From assembly GCF_014803385.1 (NCBI RefSeq), contig NZ_JACYFC010000002.1:496001-560000 (forward strand): DNA of 64,000 nt. Direction: 5' to 3'. This stretch comes from Marinomonas colpomeniae (GTDB lineage: Bacteria > Pseudomonadota > Gammaproteobacteria > Pseudomonadales > Marinomonadaceae). The position numbers and the translations under genes were made by a program. Below the pieces are notes generated by a model, which did no database searches, was not told the DNA's origin, and was given only the letters and a program-made list of their open reading frames with translations. Below are positions 18,443-27,411 of this stretch, one piece after another; position 1 is the first letter of the stretch, and each line of letters opens with the position of its first letter.

Positions 18443-19389
18443 GGCAGTTTTTTACCTTACTAGTCTGGACTTGGTTGATGGCTTCTTCTTTTATAGTGTC
18501 TGGTTTTATGATCGATTACGCGAGTCCCATTGCCACGTCTGCCTTTCGTTTTATAGTCGCGCTTTTGGTTATGTCATTAGTGTTAATATTGAGCTGGAGG
18601 AAGTCAAAGCTAGCTATAAGAGATCAGTTCAAACAGCTGTTTTTGTCTAAGGAAAGGCTTTTTCATTATGTGCTGATTAGCGGTGCTTTAGTTTGGTTTT
18701 TTATTGGTTTGTTTGTCGCCTTACAATCTACAACGCCTTTGAATACCTCTGTTCTTTATACTCTGGTTCCACTTATTGGTGTTTTTATTGCTCGATTTTG
18801 GTTAAAAGAGGCCGCACCATGGCTTCGTATAAGTGGCTTTGTAATAGGTTCGGCTGGTGCCATGATCGTTTTATTCTCCACTCAAGGTGTAAGTGGCTTT
18901 GAATGGCATTCTGGAGATTACATCTTTTTAGGTGCGTGTTTTTTACTGGCCCTGCATGTTGTGTCTGTTCAGAAGTGGGGGCGATCGTTAGGCGCTTTAT
19001 CGGGCGCTTTTATGATCATGCTATTTGGCACTCTCTGGTTGTTGCCCATTGCTTTATTATGGGGAAATTTGTCCGACGTTAAATGGCAAAGTAGTGGGTT
19101 CTGGTTATATGGCTTGTACTTGACGATTTTCACGACCTTATTTACTTTTGTATTGCAGCAACGCTTAGTGATGACGGCAGGTGCAAGCAGATTGCTGGCT
19201 TTTTCCTATACGATACCTATTTGGGTCGCTTTGTTTATCGCCACGGTAAATGGTCGTTTATCGAACTTATTTGATTGGGGCTTTCTGTTGGGGCTATTGT
19301 GTGTGTTCGTTGCACTGCTTTTAATTGATGGGACGTTAATTCTAGCTAAGGTAAAACGCATTTATGGATCAAGCTCAATTAAAAAGTAG
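18439..19389 (+). CDS. EamA/DMT-family transporter
   Basis: A 316-residue, ten-helix membrane protein with two EamA repeats (ASPIATSAFRFIVALLVMS-like first repeat and TAGASRLLAFSYTIPIWVALF in the second). The four-base ATGA overlap with nat, and a 26-base overlap with the following Crp-like gene, indicate a tight operon. It may export the acetylated product or the arylamine itself. Substrate unknown. Confidence 0.8.
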   Translation: MRQFFTLLVWTWLMASSFIVSGFMIDYASPIATSAFRFIVALLVMSLVLILSWRKSKLAIRDQFKQLFLSKERLFHYVLISGALVWFFIGLFVALQSTTPLNTSVLYTLVPLIGVFIARFWLKEAAPWLRISGFVIGSAGAMIVLFSTQGVSGFEWHSGDYIFLGACFLLALHVVSVQKWGRSLGALSGAFMIMLFGTLWLLPIALLWGNLSDVKWQSSGFWLYGLYLTIFTTLFTFVLQQRLVMTAGASRLLAFSYTIPIWVALFIATVNGRLSNLFDWGFLLGLLCVFVALLLIDGTLILAKVKRIYGSSSIKK

Positions 19390-19966
19390 ATTTCAGAAAT
19401 ACTTCTTAGATTTAAACACTAGAGAGCTAGGTAATGGCATCGATTGGTCATTATTAAATTTGCCTATAGAGGCTCATTCTGTAGAGAAAGGTGGCTATCT
19501 TTTTCAACAAGGTGATGTTGTTAACCGACTTTATTTTTTATCCGTAGGTTTAGTGCGTTATGTCAGCGTATCTGACACTGGAAAAGAGTTTACTCAAACG
19601 TTAGTGAAAGGTCCCAGAATCATTGGCTCTACTCGGGCCATGGTGACAGAAGCATCCGCATTATTTGGTATTCAGGCATTAGAAAATTCCGTGGTGTTGT
19701 CTTATCCATGGAAAGTCTTTTATAGCAAAATGCGAGAAGATAGGGCGTTCTTAGAATGCTATTCCCACTTTTTAGAGCGGATATTTATCGCAAAAGAAGA
19801 AAGAGAAAGCGCTTTTGTGAAGCATTCTGCTGAGCGGCGTTATTTGGATTTTTGTGCCGATTTCCCTGAACTTAAAAGCGCAATACCTCAGCAATACATT
19901 GCATCTTATCTTGGTATTACGCCTGTTGCTTTAAGCCGAATTAGAAAGAGATTGCAAACGAGTTAG
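19364..19966 (+). CDS. Crp/Fnr-family transcriptional regulator
   Basis: A 200-residue regulator. A cyclic-nucleotide-binding-like barrel covers about 35-120 (KGGYLFQQGDVVNRLYFLSVGLVRYVSV) and a short C-terminal helix-turn-helix reads QQYIASYLGITPVALSRIRKRL. It lacks the cysteine cluster of Fnr. Its start lies inside the end of the preceding transporter gene (26-base overlap), so it is probably a local regulator of the nat operon. Convergent with the DsbA-like gene, the two stops being directly adjacent. Confidence 0.82.
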   Translation: MDQAQLKSRFQKYFLDLNTRELGNGIDWSLLNLPIEAHSVEKGGYLFQQGDVVNRLYFLSVGLVRYVSVSDTGKEFTQTLVKGPRIIGSTRAMVTEASALFGIQALENSVVLSYPWKVFYSKMREDRAFLECYSHFLERIFIAKEERESAFVKHSAERRYLDFCADFPELKSAIPQQYIASYLGITPVALSRIRKRLQTS

Positions 19967-20626
19967 TTATGCACCTTCTCTCTCTTTCGCTACGATGTCT
20001 TCAATGGCCTGTTTGAAGCTTTCGGCAGGTTGTCCACCTGTAATTGCGTATTTGTTATTGATGATAACGGTCGGTACGGAACTGATGCCGTTTTGTTGCC
20101 AAAATTGTTCTTGTTTGCGTACTTCTTCTGCATAGCGGTCGTTTTCTAAAATGCCCTTTGCTGCGGCTGGGTCTAGATCAACGCTGGCTGCAAGGTTTGC
20201 TAGTACTGTGTAATCGCTTACATCTTGGTTGTGAGTGAAATGAGCTTTGAATAGCGCCATTTTTAATTCGGTTTGTTTGCCTTCTAACTCTGCCCAATGC
20301 AATAAACGGTGCGCATCAAAAGAGTTACGCATACGGCTTTCTTCAGTGAAGTTGAAATCGAAATCCAGTTCTTTACCTCGTTCTTGCATAACGGCACGAT
20401 TTTTTTCTGACTCTTCTTTCGAAATGCCATATTTTTCAATAATGTGTTCACTGAAGTTTTGGCCTTCTGCTGGCATTGAAGGGTTCAGTTCAAAAGGCTG
20501 AAACGAAGTGTTAGCAGTAACTGTTTCCTCTAGTTCTGCCAATGCTTTGTTTAAATTTCCTAGTCCAACGACGCACCAAGGGCACATCACATCGGATACA
20601 AATTGAATGTCTATTGAGTCTTTCAT
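19967..20626 (-). CDS. DsbA-family oxidoreductase, FrnE type
   Basis: A 219-residue thioredoxin-fold protein of the FrnE/2-hydroxychromene isomerase branch of the DsbA family. The redox motif CPWC is at residues 15-18 and the cis-proline segment SSVPTVIINNKYAITGGQ at about 184-201. There is no signal peptide, so it acts in the cytoplasm. Relatives protect against oxidative stress or act as disulfide isomerases. Single gene, convergent with the Crp-like regulator. Confidence 0.87.
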   Translation of the reverse strand: MKDSIDIQFVSDVMCPWCVVGLGNLNKALAELEETVTANTSFQPFELNPSMPAEGQNFSEHIIEKYGISKEESEKNRAVMQERGKELDFDFNFTEESRMRNSFDAHRLLHWAELEGKQTELKMALFKAHFTHNQDVSDYTVLANLAASVDLDPAAAKGILENDRYAEEVRKQEQFWQQNGISSVPTVIINNKYAITGGQPAESFKQAIEDIVAKEREGA

Positions 20627-20869
20627 GAATTATGACCTTGGTATTGGATAGATATGTATTGTTATGGGCGAAGGCTGAGAATAAAAGTATTTTAAGGAAT
20701 AAAGTCTGCAATTGACGAAAATTTGCATAATCTATGCAGTGTTTGGTGAGAACAAATTTTTATTTTAGATCGTCTAATTAGCACTTATTTTAACCTTCCA
20801 AGACGGTTTATGATTTAATGTGCGGCAATAAATTATTCCATTCGTAATATTTTTCAGTTGAGCGTTTTT

Positions 20870-21619
20870 ATGCATGATATTTCTATATGGCTTCTCCTTT
20901 TATTTGTCGTTGGAAGCTACGTCCAGAGTTTAACGGGCTTTGCCTTTGGTTTGATAGTAATGAGCATTGCAGGGCTCTTTTCTTTAGTGTCGCTAGAGGT
21001 CGCGGCCTTTTCCGTCAGTGTGTTGAGTCTGACCAATGCCGCCACTGGATTATATGGTGGTGTTTGGAAGCAAGTTAATGCAAAAAATTTAATCGTGTAC
21101 TTTATCGCGTCTACACCGATGATTGCGTTCGGTGTTTATCTACTGAATTATTTTGGTAAAAATGCATTGAATGGATTGCAACTCTTTTTGGGTATTACCA
21201 TTGTTTTAGCCTGTTTGATGAGTTTGATAAAACCTAAGCAAAGTGCAGAGTCTTCCCGTCCTTGGGTGTATTTTGTATTTGGCGGCATTTCTGGAATATT
21301 TGGTGGTTTGTTTGCGACATCAGGGCCGCCTATTTCTTATTTAATGTATCGTCAACCTCTTGCGATGGGTGTGATTCGTGCCACCTTGTTAAGTGTTTTC
21401 TTTATTTCTTGTTTAATGCGAATTGCAATCATGGGGGTGGGCGGACAAATTACGGCACCAATGATTTGGGTTAGTTTAGTTGGTTTACCCTGTGTGCTTA
21501 TTACTTCTGTGTTAGCGAAGCGCTATCCGCCAAACATATCGCCGCAGGTGATCAAACGTATCGCTCTTATTTTATTGCTTTTATCTGGCGTGAGCTTATC
21601 ACTAAAGGCATTGCTTTAA
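20870..21619 (+). CDS. TSUP-family (TauE/SafE-like) anion exporter
   Basis: A 249-residue membrane protein with about eight helices and the TauE/SafE pattern: GSYVQSLTGFAFGLIVM near the N-terminus and GGISGIFGGLFATSGPPISYLM in the second half. The family moves sulfite, sulfoacetate or related organic anions. ATG at 20870 is chosen; an in-frame TTG lies four codons earlier and neither has a clear ribosome site. Upstream is the short palindrome TGCATAatcTATGCA (20724-20738). Substrate unknown. Confidence 0.78.
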   Translation: MHDISIWLLLLFVVGSYVQSLTGFAFGLIVMSIAGLFSLVSLEVAAFSVSVLSLTNAATGLYGGVWKQVNAKNLIVYFIASTPMIAFGVYLLNYFGKNALNGLQLFLGITIVLACLMSLIKPKQSAESSRPWVYFVFGGISGIFGGLFATSGPPISYLMYRQPLAMGVIRATLLSVFFISCLMRIAIMGVGGQITAPMIWVSLVGLPCVLITSVLAKRYPPNISPQVIKRIALILLLLSGVSLSLKALL

Positions 21620-21664
21620 TCAGAAAAATTAAGCATTCAAAGCTTAGAGGGATGGCAGGCTACA

Positions 21665-21707
21665 ATAAAAAAGACACGTTAGATTTTATTTAACGTGTCT
21701 TTTTTTT
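21665..21707. terminator. Bidirectional Rho-independent terminator
   Basis: Arms AAAAGACACGTTA and TAACGTGTCTTTT with flanking A- and T-runs lie between the convergent TSUP and oxygenase genes. They can stop transcription from both sides. Confidence 0.9.
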
Positions 21708-21739
21708 AGATAGTGAGTTTTTAGTCGAGATAGGTTTTG

Positions 21740-22579
21740 CTAGATAACTCCAAGCTCTACTAAGCGCTCGTGTAGGTAGCTTCCAGCAGTGTGACGTTCT
21801 GATAACTTAACTTCAGGATGTGGGTGCAGGAAAAGCGGTAATGAAATACGTGATTTAGTTTTGTCTGCGCCTTCTGGATTAACCACCCGATGAGACGTGG
21901 ATGGGAAGTAGCCTGCAGAGGCTTCTTGCAGCATGTCACCAATATTAATGACCAAGGTACCAAAGTCACAAGGTACATCCATCCAACTGCCGTCTTTGGC
22001 TTTTACTTGCAAGCCAGGCTCATTCGCTGATGGCAAAATGGTTAATAGGTTAATATCTTCATGTGCCCCTGCACGAATCGCACCCAATTCTTCGTCGCCT
22101 TTCAGTGGCGGATAATGCAGTACACGCAAAAGTGTTTGTCCGCTGCCATCAACCATGCTGGAAAGTGACTGTGAATAATTCGCTGCGATATCAGATGGTG
22201 TGTGCTTTTCTACCCAAGCAAGCAGTTCTGATGCCAGTGTATTTGCTTCTGCATAATACTGCTTCAGTTGTGCTTTTTTATCTTCTGGGCATTGCCCCCA
22301 TGGGTAATAGTGAAAATATTCTTTGATGTCTTTTTTAGTGTGACCTTTCGCCGTCTCCGATACATCGGGTGGGAAGAATCCATCTTGCGTGCCTTTGTTG
22401 TATAGATAATCGTATTTTTCTTCGCTATCAAAAAAAGACTGCCATTCACTGTAAATAGCGCTAACAAGAGCCTGTTGAATTGGGTGGTTTTTTAAAACGC
22501 CGAAGCCAGTTTCATGAAGAGATTTTACGAAATCTTCTTGAGCCGTCGGGCTTGTGTAGTCGATTGCTTGTAGTTGCAT
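21740..22579 (-). CDS. Isopenicillin-N-synthase-like 2-oxoglutarate/Fe(II) oxygenase
   Basis: A 279-residue non-haem iron oxygenase. The iron ligands His-x-Asp are seen in RAGAHEDINLLTIL and the distal His in PSTSHRVVNP, with the 2-oxoglutarate arginine in KSRISLPLF. The start is put at 22579, where AAGGA sits 6-7 bases upstream; the open frame continues to 22693 without a better site. The substrate is not evident. Free-standing between a terminator and a possible 51-codon gene on the same strand. Confidence 0.83.
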   Translation of the reverse strand: MQLQAIDYTSPTAQEDFVKSLHETGFGVLKNHPIQQALVSAIYSEWQSFFDSEEKYDYLYNKGTQDGFFPPDVSETAKGHTKKDIKEYFHYYPWGQCPEDKKAQLKQYYAEANTLASELLAWVEKHTPSDIAANYSQSLSSMVDGSGQTLLRVLHYPPLKGDEELGAIRAGAHEDINLLTILPSANEPGLQVKAKDGSWMDVPCDFGTLVINIGDMLQEASAGYFPSTSHRVVNPEGADKTKSRISLPLFLHPHPEVKLSERHTAGSYLHERLVELGVI

Positions 22580-22699
22580 GGTCATTTCCTTTTTGCCAAA
22601 TAGCGGGCATTTTTTTTGTATTCTTATCAAAGTTGAGTGTTGCCACATTGATGTGATGGCATACATTCGTCGCATACAGGTGACGTGATACAAAAAAGG

Positions 22700-22855
22700 T
22701 TATGACGACCATCCACTATGAAAAAAATAGCGTAAATCAACGGTTTCAGCTTGGTAATGTTGTACCCATTGCGCCAGACTCATCATATTAAGACGATCAA
22801 GTAGCGCGATTAGCATCGAGTTACCTAGTACGTTTATTGATAAAACTAAGGGCAT
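22700..22855 (-). CDS. Possible 51-residue small protein
   Basis: An open frame from ATG at 22855 to TAA at 22700. AGGAAA lies 6 bases before the start. The product begins MPLVLSINVLGNSMLIALL and ends HYQAETVDLRYFFHSGWSS, with a moderately hydrophobic N-terminal half and an aromatic C-terminal half. It lies about 120 bases before the oxygenase start on the same strand. I do not recognise a family. It could be a chance frame; supporting points are the good ribosome site and natural-looking composition. Confidence 0.4.
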   Translation of the reverse strand: MPLVLSINVLGNSMLIALLDRLNMMSLAQWVQHYQAETVDLRYFFHSGWSS

Positions 22856-23169
22856 TTTAGGTTTCCTAAGCGTGAATAAGTAAGCTCATTTCAAATAAGC
22901 TAATCTTGTATAGCAAGACGGTAGTTTACTGTTTGAAATGTGTATTTTGAAGTCACTTAGTAAAAAAATGTATCTTTAGGGGGTTATTAATTGGTAGCTT
23001 GTCCTATACTGCTTGAGTCGACATTATTGTTAAACCGTCTTATTTGACTCTTCTCTTCGTGTGTTCTGCCTCTCTAACGAGGTGTTTTCTTTAGATCTAA
23101 GCACTTTTTTAAATTTCAGTACTTAGCGCGGTTTTTGCGCTTTTATCCATTTAAAGAGGGTTCATGACT
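22856..23169 (+). promoter_or_regulatory. Leader region before yqgE
   Basis: About 314 bases without a gene, expected to hold the promoter of the yqgE-ruvX-pyrR unit. It has a TATACT hexamer near 23007 and imperfect inverted repeats CTAAGCAC/GTACTTAG and GCGC/GCGC close to the yqgE start. I found no strong -35 partner and no known riboswitch pattern. Confidence 0.35.
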
Positions 23170-23736
23170 ATGACTGCATTTTTTGATTCTTTTAAAAATC
23201 ACTTTTTAATTTCAATGCCACATTTAGACGACCCACACTTCGAACATACTGTTATTTATCTCTGCCAACATACCCAAGATGGCGCGATGGGTATTATTAT
23301 AAATCGACCTTCTAATGTTGATTTTACTGAATTAGCCGATCATCTTGGAATTAAAATTAGCAGCTCTCATCTCGCAGCAGAACCTATTTATACTGGTGGT
23401 CCAGTGGAAGCTGAACGTGGATTTATTCTGCATACAGCAGAAAAGAAATGGAGCAATACCTTAACCGTAACGGATGAAATATCATTGTCTGCCTCACTGG
23501 AAGCGCTTGAAGATATAGCTCAAGGCGATGGCCCTAATGCGTTTCTTATTACATTAGGTTGTGCTGGTTGGGATGATGGGCAATTGGAAGCTGAGATTTG
23601 GAATAACGATTGGCTAGTATGTGAGGCTGATTTAGACGTATTATTCCATACACCAAGTGATATGCAATTTACCGCCGCGACTCAGGTATTGGGAATTGAT
23701 ATGGCAAGACTTTCACCGGATATAGGACATGGTTAA
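23170..23736 (+). CDS. yqgE: YqgE/AlgH family protein
   Basis: A 188-residue protein of the conserved UPF0301 family. Hallmarks are HFLISMPHLDDPHFEHTVIYLCQH near the start, GAMGIIINRP and the GGPVEAERGFILH motif. Its biochemical role is unknown; in Pseudomonas the homologue is called AlgH. ATG at 23170 gives a 9-base spacing from GAGGG; the ATG at 23164 is only 3 bases away from it. It abuts ruvX with no gap, and the order yqgE-ruvX-pyrR-pyrB-pyrC' is that known in pseudomonads. Confidence 0.92.
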   Translation: MTAFFDSFKNHFLISMPHLDDPHFEHTVIYLCQHTQDGAMGIIINRPSNVDFTELADHLGIKISSSHLAAEPIYTGGPVEAERGFILHTAEKKWSNTLTVTDEISLSASLEALEDIAQGDGPNAFLITLGCAGWDDGQLEAEIWNNDWLVCEADLDVLFHTPSDMQFTAATQVLGIDMARLSPDIGHG

Positions 23737-24207
23737 ATGACAGTGTCAGCGTCTACAGATAATTCTATAAATGATAGCCAGAAGCCCAATACTGCTCGCT
23801 CAGTGTTGGGCTTTGATTTTGGCACGACTCGTATGGGCGTAGCCATAGGGCAAAGCATTACAGGAACGGCCAGACCTCTTAACCCTCTCAAAGCAAAAGA
23901 TGGCATTCCTAATTGGGATGAAATTACCAAGATTGTAGAAGAATGGCAGCCAGACGCCTTTGTTGTTGGTTTGCCATTGGATATGGACGGCTCAGAAAAT
24001 GAGATGTGTCAACGCGCACGTAAATTTGCCAAGCGATTGCATGGACGTTTTAGTCTTCCTTACCATATGATGGATGAAAGGCTGTCTTCTTATGAAGCCA
24101 AAGGTCAGGTAATTGCTCGAGGTGGAAACCGCAACTTTAAAGATAACTCAGTTGATGGTTTGGCCGCACAGATGATTTTAGAAACTTGGTTTGCAGAATC
24201 TGTCTAG
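23737..24207 (+). CDS. ruvX: RuvX/YqgF, Holliday-junction-resolvase-like nuclease for pre-16S rRNA maturation
   Basis: A 156-residue RNase-H-fold protein. Conserved segments are VLGFDFGTTRMGVAIGQ with the first metal aspartate, VGLPLDMDGSE, MMDERLSSYEA with the catalytic Glu, and SVDGLAAQMILE with the last Asp. YqgF processes the 5' end of 16S rRNA in E. coli. An N-terminal extension of about 18 residues precedes the core. It starts directly after the yqgE stop codon. Confidence 0.92.
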   Translation: MTVSASTDNSINDSQKPNTARSVLGFDFGTTRMGVAIGQSITGTARPLNPLKAKDGIPNWDEITKIVEEWQPDAFVVGLPLDMDGSENEMCQRARKFAKRLHGRFSLPYHMMDERLSSYEAKGQVIARGGNRNFKDNSVDGLAAQMILETWFAESV

Positions 24208-24218
24208 ATATTTTAAAT

Positions 24219-24246
24219 ATTGCTGTCTGTATAATGCGACAGCAAT
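24219..24246 (+). promoter_or_regulatory. Hairpin with embedded TATAAT before pyrR
   Basis: Perfect 9-base arms ATTGCTGTC and GACAGCAAT enclose a loop that contains TATAAT, 35 bases before the pyrR start. It could be a processing or attenuation hairpin or part of a pyrR promoter. No good -35 box is visible 17 bases upstream, and no T-run follows. Confidence 0.4.
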
Positions 24247-24280
24247 TTATTGTTAATTTAAGAACAGGGTATGAAGCGTA

Positions 24281-24778
24281 ATGAAGTTAGATTTAGAACA
24301 TTCTTTAGCGTCAATGAAAATTCAGTTAGCTGAGTATTGCCAGAAAAAAAGCATTGAAGACGCTATTGTTGTTGGGATTCATACTGGCGGCGTTTGGGTT
24401 GCAGAACAACTAATGTCTACTGTACCTACCAATGAGCCTTTAGCCACATTAGATATTACGTTTTATCGTGATGACTTCACCAAGGCAGGCTTAAACCCTA
24501 AAGTGAACCAGACATTATTACCTGCTATTGAAGATCGTCATGTTATTTTGGTGGATGATGTTTTGATGTCGGGTCGTACGATTCGAGCAGCAATGAATGA
24601 AATTTTTGACTTCGGTCGTCCAGCAAGTATTACGCTAGCGATCCTTTATGACCTTGGTCAGCATGAGCTACCTATTTCGGCTGATATTGTTGGCGAGCAT
24701 TTGTCACTTAATCCTGATCAAAGGGTTAAGTTAACTGGGCCTCAACCACTTAGCGTTTCCTTGATAGATATTCATTAA
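24281..24778 (+). CDS. pyrR: PyrR, pyrimidine operon regulator / uracil phosphoribosyltransferase
   Basis: A 165-residue type I phosphoribosyltransferase fold protein. The PRPP loop HVILVDDVLMSGRTIRAAM (about 87-105) is intact, and FYRDDFTKAGLNP matches PyrR. In Bacillus PyrR binds a hairpin in pyr mRNA when UMP is high and promotes termination. In pseudomonads a role in pyr regulation is reported. Here a hairpin with PyrR-loop-like sequence and a terminator follow directly before pyrB, consistent with an attenuation role. Confidence 0.92.
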   Translation: MKLDLEHSLASMKIQLAEYCQKKSIEDAIVVGIHTGGVWVAEQLMSTVPTNEPLATLDITFYRDDFTKAGLNPKVNQTLLPAIEDRHVILVDDVLMSGRTIRAAMNEIFDFGRPASITLAILYDLGQHELPISADIVGEHLSLNPDQRVKLTGPQPLSVSLIDIH

Positions 24779-24860
24779 TAAACATAACAAAGCTTTATTT
24801 TTTACCTAACAAGTACGACAATTAACGAATGGATATTATTGACGGCAAAGTGGCTATAGT

Positions 24861-24945
24861 AAGAAATGTCGACCCAGTAAGAGGGCTCGACCGCCATTTA
24901 TGTTTTTAATGCCCGGTTTCAGTTTTCTGTACCGGGCATTTTTAT
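24861..24945 (+). promoter_or_regulatory. Putative PyrR-binding hairpin and terminator (pyrB attenuator)
   Basis: Two RNA structures sit between pyrR and pyrB. First, a stem GUCGA-CCC / GGG-c-UCGAC (24868-24891) with loop AGUAAGA; its top reads CCAGUAAGAGGGCU, close to the Bacillus PyrR-loop consensus ARUCCNGNGAGGYU. Second, a terminator with arms AATGCCCGGT and ACCGGGCATT followed by TTTTTA (about 24909-24945). I could not draw a strong antiterminator; only a 4-base GGGC/GCCC overlap was found. Confidence 0.5.
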
Positions 24946-25010
24946 ATCTGAATATCCTATTTTAAATAGAGAAAGACGATACCGTCTTTGCAGTTTAAGG
25001 AAAGCAAGCC

Positions 25011-26015
25011 ATGATGCGATCCGACCCTCGGGCATTACAGTTAAATGAACACGGTCAGCTAAAACACTTTTTGACATTAGATGGGCTAGATAAAACCATT
25101 TTGACGGAGATTCTTGATCGAGCAGAATCTTTTCTTTCGATGGGTGAGCAGTCTGTTAAAAAAGTTCCTCTTCTTCGAGGGAAAACGGTCGTTAATTTAT
25201 TCTTCGAAAACTCCACCCGAACTCGTACGACGTTTGAACTAGCTGGGAAGCGATTATCAGCGGATGTTATCAATCTTAATATTGAGACATCAGCAACCTC
25301 GAAAGGTGAGTCTTTGCTGGACACACTAAAAAACCTAGAAGCAATGCAAAGTGATATGTTCATTGTGAGACATTCAGACAGTGGTGCTGCGCATTTTATT
25401 GCTGAGCATTGCACGCCTAATGTGGCCATTATTAATGCAGGGGATGGCCGACATGCTCATCCAACGCAAGCCATGCTAGATATGCTGACCATTCGTCGTC
25501 ATAAGGGAAGCTTTGAAGGGTTAAAAGTCGCGATTGTTGGTGACATTTTACACTCTCGGGTTGCTCGCTCTCAGTTGCAATCATTGACGACATTAGGCGT
25601 TGACGAAATTCGTTTGGTTGGCCCTAAAACATTGGTTCCGAGTTTCTTCTCTGAAATGGGCGCGACTATTTGCCATGACCTAGAAGCTGGGCTAAAAGAT
25701 GTGGACGTCATTGTCATGCTGCGTTTGCAAAAAGAACGTATGAAAGGTGCTTTGCTACCGAGTGAAAGTGAATTCTACCGCTTGTATGGTTTGACTGAAG
25801 AATCACTGTCTTGGGCTAAGCCAGATGCCATTGTGATGCACCCTGGCCCAATTAACCGAGGCGTGGAAATTTCTTCGGAAGTTGCAGATGGCAAGCATTC
25901 AGTGATTTTGGATCAAGTAACGAATGGTATTGCAGTACGTATGGCTGTGATGTCCATGGCGATGAGTGGTCAGTTACAAAGCGATGATGCGTCAACAGCG
26001 AAAGGTGATAATTAG
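25011..26015 (+). CDS. pyrB: Aspartate carbamoyltransferase catalytic subunit
   Basis: A 334-residue PyrB, joining carbamoyl phosphate and aspartate in pyrimidine synthesis. The carbamoyl-phosphate loop [13 protein letters not shown] is near residue 67 and the HPTQ motif near 152 ([14 protein letters not shown]). It carries an N-terminal extension relative to the E. coli chain, as in pseudomonad PyrB that forms a dodecamer with PyrC'. AAGGAA lies 8 bases before the first of two tandem ATGs. One base separates its stop from the pyrC' start. Confidence 0.95.
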   Translation: MMRSDPRALQLNEHGQLKHFLTLDGLDKTILTEILDRAESFLSMGEQSVKKVPLLRGKTVVNLFFENSTRTRTTFELAGKRLSADVINLNIETSATSKGESLLDTLKNLEAMQSDMFIVRHSDSGAAHFIAEHCTPNVAIINAGDGRHAHPTQAMLDMLTIRRHKGSFEGLKVAIVGDILHSRVARSQLQSLTTLGVDEIRLVGPKTLVPSFFSEMGATICHDLEAGLKDVDVIVMLRLQKERMKGALLPSESEFYRLYGLTEESLSWAKPDAIVMHPGPINRGVEISSEVADGKHSVILDQVTNGIAVRMAVMSMAMSGQLQSDDASTAKGDN

Positions 26016-26016
26016 T

Positions 26017-27294
26017 ATGAAATTACGTATTCAAAATGGTCGATTGATCGACCCAAGTCAAAACCTTGATGCTGTTGTTGATCTGTTTGTAGAAAATCAA
26101 AAAATTGTTGCAATTGGTGACGCACCAGCAGGGTTTGATGATGCGGAAGTTATTGATGCTTTAGGACACTGGGTTTTGCCTGGGTTGGTTGACCTTGCTG
26201 TTTCCTTGCGTGAACCTGGTTATACGCAAAAAGGCAGTGTTGCTACAGAAGGTCGGGCTGCCGTTTCTGGAGGCGTAACCACCTTGATCTGTCCTCCTAA
26301 TACTAGCCCTATTGTTGATACTCCTGCAGTTGCGGCCTTAATTCAAGACAAAGCAGACGAAGCTGGAATGGCGAATGTGTTTCCTATTGGTGCATTAACA
26401 CAAGGTCTAGATGGCGCGCATTTGAGTAATATGGTGTCGCTTACTGACGCTGGCTGTGTGGCTTTATCTAATGACCGTCATGAAATGGTCAATACAAAGG
26501 TATTGTCGCGAGCACTAGAATACGCAGCTACTCATGATTTATTGGTTGTCTTCCACCCTGACGAAAAAAGTTTATCGGAAGGCGGTTGTGCTCATGAAGG
26601 ATTAACGGCAACAATGCATGGTCTTGCCGGCATTCCTGATACAGCAGAAACGATTGCGTTGATGCGGGACTTGCTGCTTATTGAAAAATCGGGTGTACGA
26701 GCCCATTTTGCGCGTTTGTCATGTGCTAAATCTGTTGAGATGATCGCAGACGCAAAAGTTGCTGGTTTAGATGTAACGGCAGATGTTGCTGTGCATAATT
26801 TATTACTAAGTGATGATGTACTGAGTCAGTTTGATGGTCGTTATCATGTGTTACCGCCACTTCGAGGTGAGAATGATCGTCTTACTCTAATTGAGGGGAT
26901 TAAGCGTGGGGCAATTTCTGCAATTTGCTCTGATCATCAGCCGCATGAAAAAATGGCAAAAATCGCCCCGTTTGCAGCCACTGAACCAGGAATGGCAAAT
27001 GTAGAAATTTTATTGCCATTGGCTATGCAATTAATGGATGAAGGCGATTTAGATTTATCAACATTATTGACTTGTTTAACGTCTGGTCCTGCTGCTTGTT
27101 TCGGATTAGAAGCAGGTTCGTTATCAGTAGGTAGTTTTGCAGATTTTATCTTATTTGATAGTACTGCTTGCTGGACTTGGAAGTATGAATCTCGCAAAAC
27201 CAAAGGGCATAATTCCCCTTACTTTGATCAGAATTTTGTAGGTCGGGTAATGAGTACTTATATTTCTGGTCAGCGAGTTTATCAAGCTGTTTAG
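26017..27294 (+). CDS. pyrC': Inactive dihydroorotase homologue (PyrC'), partner of PyrB
   Basis: A 425-residue amidohydrolase-fold protein. Active dihydroorotases bind zinc through HxH in a DxHVHLREPG-type motif; here it reads LAVSLREPG, so both histidines are replaced (Ala61, Ser63). It should therefore be catalytically dead, as known for Pseudomonas PyrC', which is needed to assemble active PyrB. The start at 26017 follows the pyrB stop by one base; the open frame extends back into pyrB to 25966. A separate active pyrC must exist elsewhere. Confidence 0.92.
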   Translation: MKLRIQNGRLIDPSQNLDAVVDLFVENQKIVAIGDAPAGFDDAEVIDALGHWVLPGLVDLAVSLREPGYTQKGSVATEGRAAVSGGVTTLICPPNTSPIVDTPAVAALIQDKADEAGMANVFPIGALTQGLDGAHLSNMVSLTDAGCVALSNDRHEMVNTKVLSRALEYAATHDLLVVFHPDEKSLSEGGCAHEGLTATMHGLAGIPDTAETIALMRDLLLIEKSGVRAHFARLSCAKSVEMIADAKVAGLDVTADVAVHNLLLSDDVLSQFDGRYHVLPPLRGENDRLTLIEGIKRGAISAICSDHQPHEKMAKIAPFAATEPGMANVEILLPLAMQLMDEGDLDLSTLLTCLTSGPAACFGLEAGSLSVGSFADFILFDSTACWTWKYESRKTKGHNSPYFDQNFVGRVMSTYISGQRVYQAV

Positions 27295-27411
27295 TCGCCT
27301 TATGACATTAAAGTCATTTATTTAAGCTGATTTGTCTTACTATTTCTTTACTTTCTGATCTAGGTAGTTAATCTAGTTTAAATTATAAACTTTAAATGGT
27401 TTTCATTCTTT

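Noticed and set aside
20724-20738. Palindrome TGCATAatcTATGCA before the TSUP gene
   Set aside because: Only six-base arms, AT-rich, and no matching second copy or known regulator; too little to call an operator.
26017-27294. Active dihydroorotase
   Set aside because: The HxH zinc motif is missing (AVS), so it is called PyrC'.
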